DNA of 64,000 bases. Origin: Syngnathus acus. Lineage: Eukaryota; Chordata; Actinopteri; Syngnathiformes; Syngnathidae. The translations under genes and the position numbers were made by a program. This document shows, in pieces, positions 10,997-22,843 of the stretch. The DNA is taken from assembly GCF_901709675.1 (NCBI RefSeq), contig NC_051090.1, forward strand, positions 10,675,342 through 10,739,341. The letters are read 5' to 3'. Each line of letters begins with the position of its first letter. Position 1 is the stretch's first letter. The notes under the pieces are model-generated. The model saw only the letters and a list, made by a program, of their open reading frames with translations, did no database searches and was not told the DNA's origin.

Positions 10997-13900
10997 TGTG
11001 TATTAGAAACGTTTACACAATTTCTTGATCTTTTGGCCAAACTTGGCCAAGCATTCAAAAGCACATTTTGCTTTTGTTGTGTGTCCTGCTCAAGTCAAGA
11101 AGAAATGTCATGTACCACTTCGTTGTTGCCACCACAGAGCAGCAGAGAAGCAACAACAAAGATCTGTCATTGGAGTAAAACGCCTTCCAGCGCTGCACAA
11201 TAGAACAATCCTCTGCCCCCATCTTTCATGAAAACAACAAACAGCAAATAACCATAAAAGCAGCCCACAAAGCAAGGAGTCGTTTTGGTGGCGCACTCTT
11301 TGGGGTGTATTTAATCCTGCCACTCTCAATGTTAACTTGGCTTTTTATTTCTCAGTGACTCACGCGGTGGAGAGCGAGGATGGCAGACATGTTTTTGTCT
11401 TGTATTGTCGTGATGGTTGCCCTCAGGCGCTCGCTTGTGATGAAAGCACATAAATGCACAGCACCAAAAACAGCGTTTTGATACAGTAAGGGAACCCACC
11501 CCGTCACAGATTTATCGCATTGGAAATGAAACAAAAGCTGCTTAAAGCGTTTCTTTTCGGGAAATGAACGACATAGTCAAGTGCAAATGTTAACGGAATG
11601 AACAGTTTGAAACGTTGGGCAATAAAACATTAATAACGGCATTTGTTATTGCATCGGCTCCATCTGAAGAACCCGGGAGAGGCCATTTAAAGGCTGCTGG
11701 AAATTGCATTTCTATTACTTTTTATTACTTTTTGTATTTTTTAGACAAGATGTCTGGTCTATTCTAAATGTGTCTACACCAACACCTAAACTTTCACGCA
11801 TAGCACATACATGTAGTATCTTCTAAATATGCATACAGTGATAGGTTGCTCGTGTATAATATTATGTTGACTACAAAATACAACATAGAGCTATCAAACA
11901 GGATTTTGGAGAAATGCATTTGACAGAATGCGGATCACAAAATGGCCATCTAATTACTTGAAAGTAGCGATTGGGAGATGAAGCTTCAAATATGCTTCAT
12001 GAACCAGTTGTATTTTTATTTAACTTTTCTAGATGGCACTGTCGATTTCAATAATGGATTTGGTGAAAGTCAGATGCTTTCAGCCCGATGTTGAACAGAG
12101 AGTGCCATCTTAAGGAGTAAAAAAAAGAAAACAATTTGAAGTTTCATTTTCCCATCAACGCAAACAGGTGGTTGGTTGGGTATTCATACATGCATGTGAA
12201 CTGGAGCCCATCTCCCATAAAATAACGGCAACCTCCCTGGCATTGACCACTTTGACCACATGCTTTTATGTTATGAATCTGCTCAGTGTCGGGAGAAATG
12301 CTTGCCTTGAGAAGATCTTCATGTGTGACCCTCATGCTGATCTTCTCATCAAAGTGGAAGTAATGGCAAACTGTTGCCAATGTAATCCTCCTCCAAATGG
12401 ACCTATTACATTCTAGGTATCTTTCTCCCCGCCTAATGTTGACGACAACATTCCTTTTTTTAAAAATGAGCCAAATCCCAACAAACACGGGAAACAGACG
12501 GTACTATTTATTGTAACCTAAAAGGAGCAATGCGGCCAGATATGGCCAGTCACGCTCTTGACTTGACATACTTTATATAGCATCAAACGTGGGGACAGCA
12601 AAATTGTGTGCCGTGTCATGGTGAAGGAAAGGATTGAAAACATGCTAAACATTGAAATTCTCTGCGATGCATCAACGCTGGCACGTAACGAAGCCCTCTA
12701 TCTTGGGGGCACGGAGAAATACACTGCACGACCATAATGTGATATTTCCCATTTCAGCGTATGCATTCAGATCATATTTCATCCGAGACATTTGGCCGTT
12801 CAGCCGTTCCCAGAGGCCCGCGTTTGCATGATGGAGGGCCAGCAACCGCACAGGTTCACCGACTCGACGGCGGGGAACCTCTGCACAGGAATATCAGCGC
12901 TCCACATCGCACTTTGGTGTATTTCTTCAGCATGAAGGAATATCAAATAGATTTCAAGGTTTTTGTGACCATTACTAGCTCTGACACTTGCCTTTTGCTT
13001 CAGTGCTCTGTGCAGAAGAAAAAAAAACGGTTTCTCCTCCACACTTTGGCCAATCGTAATTTACTAAGTGTGCTTTCAAGAATTTTCAGCATGCTGCATA
13101 GTGAGATGAATAAGCACTCCCCCACATGGTTTCTGGGTCATTCTGGTTAATAGAGTGCAAAATTGTCACCGGAGGACGTCAATGAAATTCCAGGGGTCGG
13201 GCAAGAAGGTTTACATTTTTATCCCTCGCCAAAACAGATGCTTTTATGACACCAGCAGAGAGACGCTCTACAGTTTCAGCTTTTTCAAACAACAATATGT
13301 ATTCAGATTTATTCGAACAACTCAAATGTAAAAAATGAATAAATATAGTGCCACTGCCATTTACTTAGTGGATGTGCAATTGCACTTTTCAAAATGATTG
13401 CATGGTATTGTCATAATGTCCATGACTAGTGAAATTCCAAAAAATAACAATAATAAAACAAATGAAAGCATTCCAAACAAGTAACCAGAAAAGACACTGA
13501 GTGAAAGCGAGTGATGTCCACTTAAGAAGCACAAGTAAGAAGAGCAGCAACTCCTCCACTTGGTCCGAGCTGAGGTGCTGACTTTTCTCTCTTTGCATTT
13601 GACACATTTTGGATGCTTTGTGAGAAATTTCAATGCTTCTCAGTTTGCAACCACCACTCTTTTCGTCTGTTCTCCCTAAGGCGAGCCTGATTCTTGTGCA
13701 CGCCAGTTGCTTGCTAAGTGGGAGCAGAGTCCCCAGGACCAGGACAAAAAGAGCAATTAAAAATACTCACTGCAATGTTTAGACCTGCTGTCGACCGAGC
13801 CATCGCCATCACTGGCCGCTAAGCATCCCTCAGAAGGTGAACCAATTAGCATCTCGGTTCCAATGTTCAATTTGGCTAGTTTTGATTGACTCCCCTTAAG

Positions 13901-16148
13901 CACCTTTCCACTTGCAGCCTCCAGAGGCCGTCGTAAGTCCAGCGCCCCATGAAGGTGAAACATCAAATTGCACGCTTTGATTGCGTTTAATTGGCCGCCG
14001 ATGGCCCAGCGACAGCTGACTCCTTCTTATGGTCCGCGACGTCACACCTGGCCCGTAATGTTCCTAACAACGTTGACTTATCATCTTAATTCGCCTCTTC
14101 CACTCATCTGGTCAGGGCGTGCCTGGTCTGTTTGAGTATTCATTTCCTTGCGCTCTCTGTAAGATTCCATTCGGTCATCGTTTTGCTCGCCAAGTCTGTT
14201 CACTGTCTTATTTGAGCCCACCGTGTTGCCCCTTTTGGCATTTTGTTTTTAAATCCTGCTTTTCCAGTGATTGTAAATTTGTAAATAAAATCTTATATTT
14301 GTAGTTCTGCCTCACTTCCTCTGACTTTGCTTTGCCTGCCTCCAGATTTCCGCACGGCGATCTTGCCAATAATGCGAATGAACAATTATTGCCGAAGAGG
14401 TAACACCATGGCAACAGAAGCTGGAGACATTGTTTTTCATTCGATTTGGTATTTGAAGCCAACTAACAACTGCTTGCAAATGAGGCCAGATGGCTCACGT
14501 CGGTGACAATTTGGTATTTATTTAACATAGCAAGCATATGCTACCTGTCTAACGGAATATAGTTGTAAATAAGAATACCCCAGGGCAATGACTAAATGAC
14601 ATGAAACTCTTGGATCATGCCGAAAGTCAAAGTTGGATAGGCGAGAGAGAGAGAAAGGCATCGTAACAGCGAGGCTTTGAAAGTGGCTTGTTATTTATGG
14701 CATGAATACTCTTCGCAGCCTTTCATTTAATTTTTCAAGTGAATGAAAACAAAACAGAGATTGACGGTTACCGCTATGATAATAGCAGGCACTGAGAGCG
14801 AAAGGTACTTGACAGTGTGCCACCTCGCAATCTACGTTGCGCATATCATCTGATCATTAAAGATCCCTTTGGGCCAGCGTCATCTTAAAATCCAGATGGT
14901 GGAGTGCAACCAGTCAACAATCTTTCAAGCTGAATCCTACAGATAGCAGCGAGTGGGCTGCGGCCGTTTGAAGATTTGCACGCACGATATATTCACTTCT
15001 ATTCAGACAGCAGCCCGCCTCGCCAGAAGCTGTCAGTGGATTGATGTCAGTGTGCGTGGGACATCTTGATATGACATGCATCTTTCACATTAGGCAACAA
15101 AGAGCGAGCACTGGAACTTGCTTTAAGTTTATTTCCGGTTGTGGGGCATATTTTGCCTGTCCCTGTTCTCAAAACTTGTACGCCCATACACCCATCCCAA
15201 CCTTCCACCGTGATGTCTCATTGGTGTGTGTGTGTAACAAGTTTCCTTCTGAACATAGACCAGAAGCGCTTGTGGCAACAAAAATTTGTGTTGAGATGAA
15301 AAATGTCCTAAAAGCCAAACAACACAGCATGTAACCTTACCCCCAAAATGCTGAAAATGCCCAGAGTCCATTCAGTTGGTGCGCAAATGTTTAATGACAT
15401 TGTTGTCCCTACTTGAACTTTTGAAAAATGGAAGGTAGCCTTACGGCGGGAAACGGGTTCCAAGCTGGACTGATGACCAGTTAATCACTCATCTCGCACA
15501 CGAGCAGCCACATTCAAACCTGTGGGCAATTTCCAGGGTTCAATTAAGCACACTGTGGGAGAAGTCCGAGTCAACCCGATGCAAATCCCAACTTCGACAT
15601 TCTTGCTGTGAGGCAACGTGCTTAATTAATGTGCCGCAGTGGCGTCCTTCAGCTTAGCATTTGAATTCGGTGTAAACACGTGCAATGACATGATTCTATG
15701 ATCGACATTGATGTTTATCTGATCCTGATATTTAGTTTTGCCTATTATGCTCGCAGTGGAGCATTCAGCAGATATAAAATCTACTCACACTTTTGGCCCG
15801 AGAACTACAACTTGTAGGATGTGGGAAAAAAAGATTAAGCAGTGAAAAGAATGGAGCAAGATTTTCCGCAGGAAGTCTAAAAAGAGCCCACAGGCGTCAG
15901 GCGTGTGGACAAGACCAGTGGCTGTGATGAAGTCTGCTGCCGGAGCGATAAGTCCGACCGCCCCGGAGTCGACTGATCCACTGCCTGCTCTTGCCATTTG
16001 TCAGAGCCGACTCCAAACTCCTAGCAGCCGTTGCGTGTCGCTATGCAACACGTGAAATTATTACAGACATGTTAATGGCATTGTAATGCGTTGTTACTCT
16101 TCCAGGTACAATGTGGGACATTGATGACATCATTTGAATGCAGAAACC
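10997..16148. other. Gene-free interval
   Basis: No coding exon or RNA gene was recognised. An old L2-type remnant lies at 15490-15655. A short inverted pair around agatggcact occurs at 12029-12041 and 12099-12111. Otherwise it is unique-looking AT-rich DNA. Confidence 0.55.
15490..15655 (-). mobile_element. Very eroded L2-like SINE/LINE remnant
   Basis: The order of words cattcaaacctgtgggcaattt, actgtgggagaa, cttgctgtgaggcaacgtg and aatgtgccgcagtg parallels the better preserved copy at 16149-16518. This suggests an ancient copy of the same kind of repeat. Confidence 0.5.
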
Positions 16149-16518
16149 ATCCATCCATCCCATCCATTTTCTGAACCGCTTAGTCCCCACGGGGGTCGCG
16201 GTCGTGCTGGAGCCTATCCCAGCCGTCATCGGGCAGTAGGGGGGGGGACACCCTGAACCGGTTGCCAGCCAATCGCAGGGCACACAGAGACAAACAACCA
16301 TTTGCACTCGCACTCACACCTAGGGACAATTTGGAGTCTTCAATCGGCCTACCAAGCATGTTTTTGGGATGTGGGAGGAAACCGGAGTGCCCGGAGAAAA
16401 CCCACGCGGGCCCGGGGAGAACATGCAAACTCCACACAGGGAGGGCCGGAGGTGGAATCGAACCTGCACCCTCCTAACTGTGAGGCGGACGCGCTACCCA
16501 GTGCGCCACCGAGCCGCC
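16149..16518 (-). mobile_element. tRNA-headed SINE with L2-type body
   Basis: On the minus strand it begins ggcggctcggtggcgcactgg, carries a perfect B box GGTTCGATTCC (plus 16454-16464), continues with gtttgcatgttctccc and cctcccacatcccaaaaaca, and ends in a GGAT-type tail. Imperfect target repeats atg(c/t)agaaac flank it. This is a very common fish repeat type. The strand is set by the promoter boxes and tail. Confidence 0.8.
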
Positions 16519-16671
16519 TGATGTAGAAACCAAGAGGAAATAAACGTTTGTTCAGCTTGACGTGAATCTTATGTCATATAAAACCTCCCTGTTGTCTTTG
16601 CTCCCAGGAAAGCGAGTGTTGTTTCAACATTGACTTGCATTACATTTCTTAAAATGATTCCAAGATTAAAA

Positions 16672-17028
16672 CTTAGACTTAGACTTAGACTTAGACAGAA
16701 CTTTATTGTCATTTTGTCAACACTAGGTGTGTACAAAACGAAATTTCGTTGCATACGGCTTTCAGCAATGTAGAGGTATTTCGGCTGGTTAAAAAAAGTG
16801 ACATTCTATATAAAAATATGAGATAAGATAATTATAAAGTACAAAGTGCAGCAGTGATAAAGTATGTGAACAGTGCAGGAGACAAAAACAGTATTTACAA
16901 GTGTGCAGAGGAATGCTACGTTTGAATGTTCAGCAGTCTGACGACAGCAGGGAAAAAACTATTGCAGAACCTGGTGGACCTGCAGCGGATGCTGCGAAAC
17001 CTCTTCCCAGAGGGCAGCAGGGAATATT
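16672..17028 (-). mobile_element. LINE 3' end with (CTAAGT)n tail
   Basis: On the minus strand it has an AATAAA signal (plus ctttattg near 16701) followed by tandem tctaag units. A 7-bp direct repeat attaaaa flanks it (16665-16671 and 17029-17035). The distal part, with words such as cctcttcccagagggcagcag on plus, resembles 3' regions of Rex1/CR1-type LINEs. A second short copy lies at 60714. Confidence 0.65.
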
Positions 17029-17035
17029 ATTAAAA

Positions 17036-18587
17036 ATAATAATAATCAATGCCGGACTACAAAAAGCACAACAAAACACTCTTGTTCCGATAAAGTAATT
17101 ACTTTTTGAAGCCAAGTTCCAGGAATCAAAGTTGAAATCATTTCTGACAAAGCCAATCAAAGCCTTGCGTCGTATTCAGAGTTGTCAATTTTTAAATTTT
17201 GAAGAATGACAAGATAGCATAGCTCTCATACGACAAACTGAGCCTGCAAATAATGTAGTCAAGATGACTCCAGATCCTGCAAGATATTATGTTTTGGAGA
17301 ATGTTGACATTTCCTCAACCTTTCATTTGTTTACCAACCAAAACCCAGAGACAATTTGGCTATAACTGTGCAGATCTGTCCAATGCTAGCGTGTGCCTCC
17401 CCAGCCAGCGCTAATGGGCACACATGCTTTTAAAGTGTCGTACTCACTTCCAGGTAGTCATCATCTCCATAATTCCACTGGAAGTCAAACGATCTTGGAT
17501 CGTGTGGCGATCTTGCCTTCAGAAGTGACCGCGTAATTGCAATGACAACAGCTGTGAGCAGCAGACAGCACAGAGCAAAAGCTAATTGCTTTTGCTTCAC
17601 CATTATCTTTTAAATAGCAACCCAGATTGCATGTTGTTTCATCTGCCATCTGATGTCTCCCCATCAGTATTGTTAACCTCTGGAGAATAAATTGACAAAT
17701 CCACCAGGCTCTGGTCGATTTAAACTCTCCATCTCGAGGACGGATCTGAACAATTCCAATATGTTGAGTTTGCTTAATTTCTTGGTTTGTAACTGGCTTC
17801 AAGGCTTTAATAAATTGTATAAACTGCTCGCGCCTACATACAGACTTTTCGATTATTTTTTTTAATTAAAAAAGTTGTTTTGTAGTCTTGAGTAGTAATA
17901 ACAATGTTCGCCACTAGATGGCAGACATCACTTCTGAGCCCCAGGACTTTCTTTGGCAACGTTTTTCCGTCAACATAATTGGTCTTGAATGACTTTTTAA
18001 ATGAAACTTATTTTAAGATTGTTATGTCGTCTTTTCCGAGGTAAGCTAATTACGAGAATGAGAAACATTGCATTAGATGCCGGCTCGCAGATGATAACAC
18101 ACTCGAAAAACGTTTGACACAACTCAAAACAGGTTTGTCTTGCTCATAAAAAGTTTAAAGAGCATGAAAATTAAACACTGGTAATAGAAGCAAGACTGTA
18201 TAATTACACTGCAGCCTCTCGCAGAGGTGCCTTCCTCTTCGCTTAAGGCCGTTCATGAGCCGACTCAAACACAAAAAAAAAAAACACATTTGAGTTTTCT
18301 CCAAATAGCTTATTGAAGCTGCAGGGCAGACATGCATAATCAGGATGTAATTCCAGCAACATGAGGCCTAACAATATTCGGCATTATTTGTACTCGCACA
18401 GCATATGCATTGACGAGGCATATGAAGAAGAAACGGCTCAAATAAAAGTACGCTGATTGAAATCACGGCAGAATGTCGGATTCATTGGCACACTTATCTT
18501 AATCCCGTGCGGTGAAAGCTCATCCATCATTATTCAGGCGGGGGCTTCAAATTGTGAGGCGCTTTTATGGTTGATTTATATGCAGGC
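17036..18587. other. Gene-free interval with a CTCF-like site
   Basis: No exons or TEs were recognised. The only notable signal is the CTCF-like motif at 17911-17924. Confidence 0.55.
17911..17924 (+). promoter_or_regulatory. Perfect CTCF core-like motif
   Basis: CCACTAGATGGCAG fits the vertebrate CTCF core CCASYAGRKGGCRS at every position. CTCF binds such sites to set chromatin loop boundaries. Chance matches in 64 kb are uncommon but possible, and occupancy cannot be told from sequence. Confidence 0.4.
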
Positions 18588-18837
18588 TGTTGAGTCATAC
18601 TCTCAATTTTATATTGTTTCTATTTTATGTAGCATTGATTATTACTCGGTATGACGGAAAATGGTGATTGCTCGTCTTTGTGAAGAGACCTGTGTAATGT
18701 GAAGTGTTAAGTAAGTGGGCGTGTTTAAGAAAGAGCTCTCTTGTACGCAGCAGTAGTAGTTGCAGTGACAAAGATGGTTGTTCTCCTTGTCTTTCTTTTT
18801 TATCCAATATATTTATTCACACAAGTACCTGCTAACA
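18588..18837 (+). mobile_element. Solo LTR (same family as 22554)
   Basis: It starts TGTTGAG, ends CTAACA, and matches the 22554 copy over most of its length, with a deletion near the 3' end. The flanks share cagg(c/t) at 18583-18587 and 18838-18842, consistent with a 5-bp target duplication. No internal retrotransposon sequence is adjacent. Confidence 0.65.
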
Positions 18838-21800
18838 CAGGTGATGGCAACGCATCACTCATCAAGATGACATGTTTACTTTGTGTCAAACTCAAGGCCT
18901 GTGGTCCTCCTTGGCATTTTAAGAATGTATTTTTTCCCCCTTATTCTAACATAATTCAAAAAAATGATTATTAAGCAGAACACATTGGGTCAAGGAAGTG
19001 GAAGTGCATACACAAAGGGAGACTTTAGAAACAAAGTAGGTGCCCAACTTTGATTGTTGGCATACCATTATGCATCCATGATTCATTTATGTGCTTTCAT
19101 TGTTTGAACCTGCCGCCCGAGGACAAGCGTAACAACCACGAGGCTAGCAATGAAAACAAAGTTTGACAACCCTGCTCAAAAACTAATCTGCAATGTAAAT
19201 TATTACATGCAGTGTATTGGAAGCCCTGCAACTTTGTTAAATCACCTGTGACACGACATGTCCTGTGAAACTTTGATTTATGAGCCGTCATGATAACATT
19301 AAGCACATTTTGTGTTTTGAGGAGTTCCAAAAGAGGGACCGGTGTCACAAAGTAAAGAATAAAACATTTTTCCCTTCTAACAGCACCTGACCTGACTCAA
19401 CATGTCAAAGCATGAAGGTAAAGCACAGCCAAATGCAAATGATCCTACTTTGGTACAAGAAAGTGAAGCAGTTCAAGGGCACGCCCGGCCGCCCGCACGT
19501 CTCTGTGGAGAAGCTTGAGAGGTTAGTGACAGCTCGGGTTTTACCCTTGCCTCAACTTTAAATAAGGTGTCCCACTCAATGGACGCTTTCCTCTTCTTGC
19601 CCAGCGGCCATTTACAAATGATGAGGCTAAACTAATCAGTCTGTCAAGACTGAACATTTACTCCGGAGAAAGAAAGATTTTGCTGCACATTCTTGGGAAG
19701 AACTTAAAGCCTGTAACTAAGGTTCATGAATATTTTCCTGAGTGTAAATATTGAAGACTTGAAGGAATTGTGGCCAGCATTTAGAAGATGCGGCTCTCGT
19801 CAATTTAAAAGTTCAGCTTAAATGAGATGATCCACATCTTCATCGAAAGGACCGATGATTGAAATGTGGACAATCAAAAAGAAGAATAATGTCAATCATT
19901 TGAGCCAGAGAGATTTGCACGATCAAATCCCCAGTCTCTAAATTCTGTGCATATTGTAGACGATGAAAATGAGATTCTCAAGACTGGAGGAGCAAAGGCT
20001 GCGACTTGAAAAATGCAAATGTGAATTTCAACTACGCAAAGGAAAGGCCCAACATCATTACGTGGACTGACAAGGGGTGAAGTGTGATTGGCTGTCTTCA
20101 AGCGCCCCGAAGCTACTTGGCATTCAGCGACAAACAGATGACTGAAGTCTCCTTGAACCTGGACTGACTCGCTTCTATGCTGATAAATGCTCAGATTGAT
20201 CTTGACTTCATTTCCTCGCAGTCATCACCCTTCTATAGATCGCCGTAATTGCTCCTGGAATACGCATTCATATTTGGACGGCCTCCAGACACACGACTCG
20301 TGTGTGTGTGTGTGTGTGTGTGTTGGCTGTCTGCATTTGTTGAACTTTCTCATTAGGCATGTTTGTATTTATTGATGGACAGATTGCAATCATTGATTGG
20401 GAGAAAGTAGAAGGAGGAATGCCAGAGCACTTTCCAACATCTTTTGTGCTCATGATTGAAAGGCAACAAAATATGTTTTGGTGGACCAAAGTTCCAAATA
20501 CAAATCGAATTTATCAAGACAGTGGCTGACTTTCATGTTGCCGGCATGAAATCTATTTCTATGTGCCTCATGATTGACTGATGGGGTGACCAATCCAGCA
20601 GTCAGGCTTTCTTCCCGTGGGAATTGTAAAAAAACAAAGAAAAACCGTCTGTGTCACATTTGTTTTTTATTGCTAATTCACTTGCCACTATTATTCCTAT
20701 TATTACCCCAAATGATACGATTACAACTTATAATCATAATAATCTTAATAATTTTCGTCCTCATTATTATGCATCCAAACAGTGTTAATGTGCAACATGA
20801 AATTGGAGCACCTGCTCCGAAATGACTTGCCGTGGCGTGAACAGCCTCTCTCAGCAGAAAACGGTGAGTACTGCTCTGTCGTGTTACTTGACAGAATCTA
20901 AATCTGGATTGCCACCCCTGGGGCCCGTAATGATTGCTCCGCTAAATATAATAAAGCTTGAATGAGAGTGTCTTAATGCATTTGACATTACCTGTTCAAA
21001 TAGTGGCTAAATCATAATCTGTCCCGCGGGTAGAACGACTACAGCCTTGAAAATCAAATACACATTGTTTCCTAGTGGAACCGAATTGCAAAACAGACAA
21101 TTTGCAATATAACGTGAGCCGAATAGCAATAGCCCCAATAGCAGTATTAGGAACAATGAAAATCCATTTGTAGCAAAAATGTTTCAGTCATTGTGAATCA
21201 AAATCGCGACTTAAGCAACCAACATGGCTGGACAAGTCAATAAAATGCACATATTACATGTCAAGCAAGTTCCGTATGGTTCTAACACTTTTCTAGCTTG
21301 TTAAAAAAAAGTGAAAACAAGTTCTCAAATTTTGGGGCTTCTTGTAAGCTTGAGCAGTCCCACAAATGACAAATGATGAGATTAATTTTGCAGGTCTAGC
21401 ATTTTACAACCAACCGTGTGTGGAGGTGAGCTGGCTAATAATTAAATGGCCAAATAAATTCACCAGCAAGACTTGTACACAAGAATACAATACATTGATT
21501 CGTTCTCTGTAAGATTCATCGTCTCTTTGGCTTCTCGCCCTCGCACATAAAGGCCGACGTCTGCCGCTCGCGTAATCGTGCCACAAAAGACGAGCGGCGG
21601 TCGGCTGGGCTCTTCTGGCAACACAAATCAAGATGCCATACCAGTTAGGTGAGCTCAAGTAGAGCATTTGAAAATAAAAGAATAGAATAAAAATGGATGC
21701 TGTTTTTTTTTTCTTCTTTAGCACAAGATGGTATTAAGTCGATCAATCAAGCGGTTTGAAAAATACGTGCATCCGATATTTGCTGTTGTGCCACATAAGA

Positions 21801-22553
21801 GGCGATACATTCTGGCGAGTGGGCGCCAAAATGCAGCATTTGTCTGCTACTCTGAAACGCGTGGTTGTAATTAAGCGTTCCGACACTTAACAAGACCAAA
21901 GGGTAAGCCACTAATCACCTCTCCTTCCGAGATAAGTGCCTCACAATCATCCACCACACAATAATATACTAACTTGCCCACGCCGTATAATTGCTCGAGT
22001 GGGCCGATAAATCTTCAAGGTCACAATCAGTTGGATTTGAACAGGATTCATCGATTTGTAAAGATAAAAAAAAAAAAAAAAATCACCTTTACCCACTTTC
22101 CAAATGTCAATTAAGGGTCCCTGTTCATTCAGCAGACCTTTTGCTTGATGCTACAGATGAAATCATTAATAATGCACAGAAGCCACGTGTTAATCATTCA
22201 ATTTGTGCACAAAACCTGGTATTAAAAGCCCGGGGCAAAAACGAGACGTTGCTGCAGCTTTTGGAAGGAACAAAACTGAATGTTACAGTGCACTTTCAAA
22301 ACAATGTCTGATGATGTTCAATAGTTTGCTCGGATTCTTTTTTTTTTTTTTTTTTAAACATGCATTCCGTGCTTTTTACGAAGGGAATATTTGCAAAAAT
22401 CAATTATATGTGAGGAATGTTGCCTGCACCATTGTGACGCTCGGCAATGTGTTCGTCACTCTATACAGCATCTGTCATAGGAAGAAGAACTTTTGAGATG
22501 GTCCCTATAAAGCTTTTCATGAAGGTCACAAAACAACTCAGAAAAACAACAAC
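18838..22553. other. Gene-free interval
   Basis: No gene was recognised. It includes a GT run (20300-20323), an A-run near 22066-22081 and a T-run near 22340. Open frames are short and without homology. Confidence 0.55.
20300..20323. repeat. (GT)n microsatellite
   Basis: Twelve GT units read directly. Confidence 0.9.
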
Positions 22554-22838
22554 TGTTGAGTTATGCTCTCAATGACATATTGTTTCTATTTTATTTTTTA
22601 TCGATTGATTTCTTGTTATGACAGAAAATGTTGATTGATCGTCTAAGTGAAGACACCTATGTTGCCGTGTTTACTAAAGAGCCCTCCTGCATGCCGCAGT
22701 AGTAGTTGCAGTGAGTTGTGTGTCAACAGAGCTGATAGTCCTCCGCTTCTTTCTTTACTTTATTGTTATCCAGCAAGTTTGGTGCAATTGCAAGTGTTTC
22801 AAACAAGTACCTGCTGCTGTATGGCTACTCTGCCAACA
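22554..22838 (+). mobile_element. Solo LTR, 285 bp, perfect 5-bp target duplication
   Basis: It begins TGTTG and ends CAACA, the short inverted termini expected of an LTR. ACAAC is repeated at 22549-22553 and 22839-22843. Internal sequence is shared with 481, 5140 and 18588. No primer-binding site or polymerase lies next to it, so it is a recombination-derived solo LTR. The superfamily (Gypsy, Copia or other) cannot be told. Confidence 0.8.
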
Positions 22839-22843
22839 ACAAC

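Noticed and set aside
12029-12111. Inverted pair agatggcact...agtgccatct suggesting a hairpin or paired CTCF sites
   Set aside because: Arms are only about 11-13 bp with a spacer near 60 bp, and neither arm fits the CTCF consensus at the 5' half.
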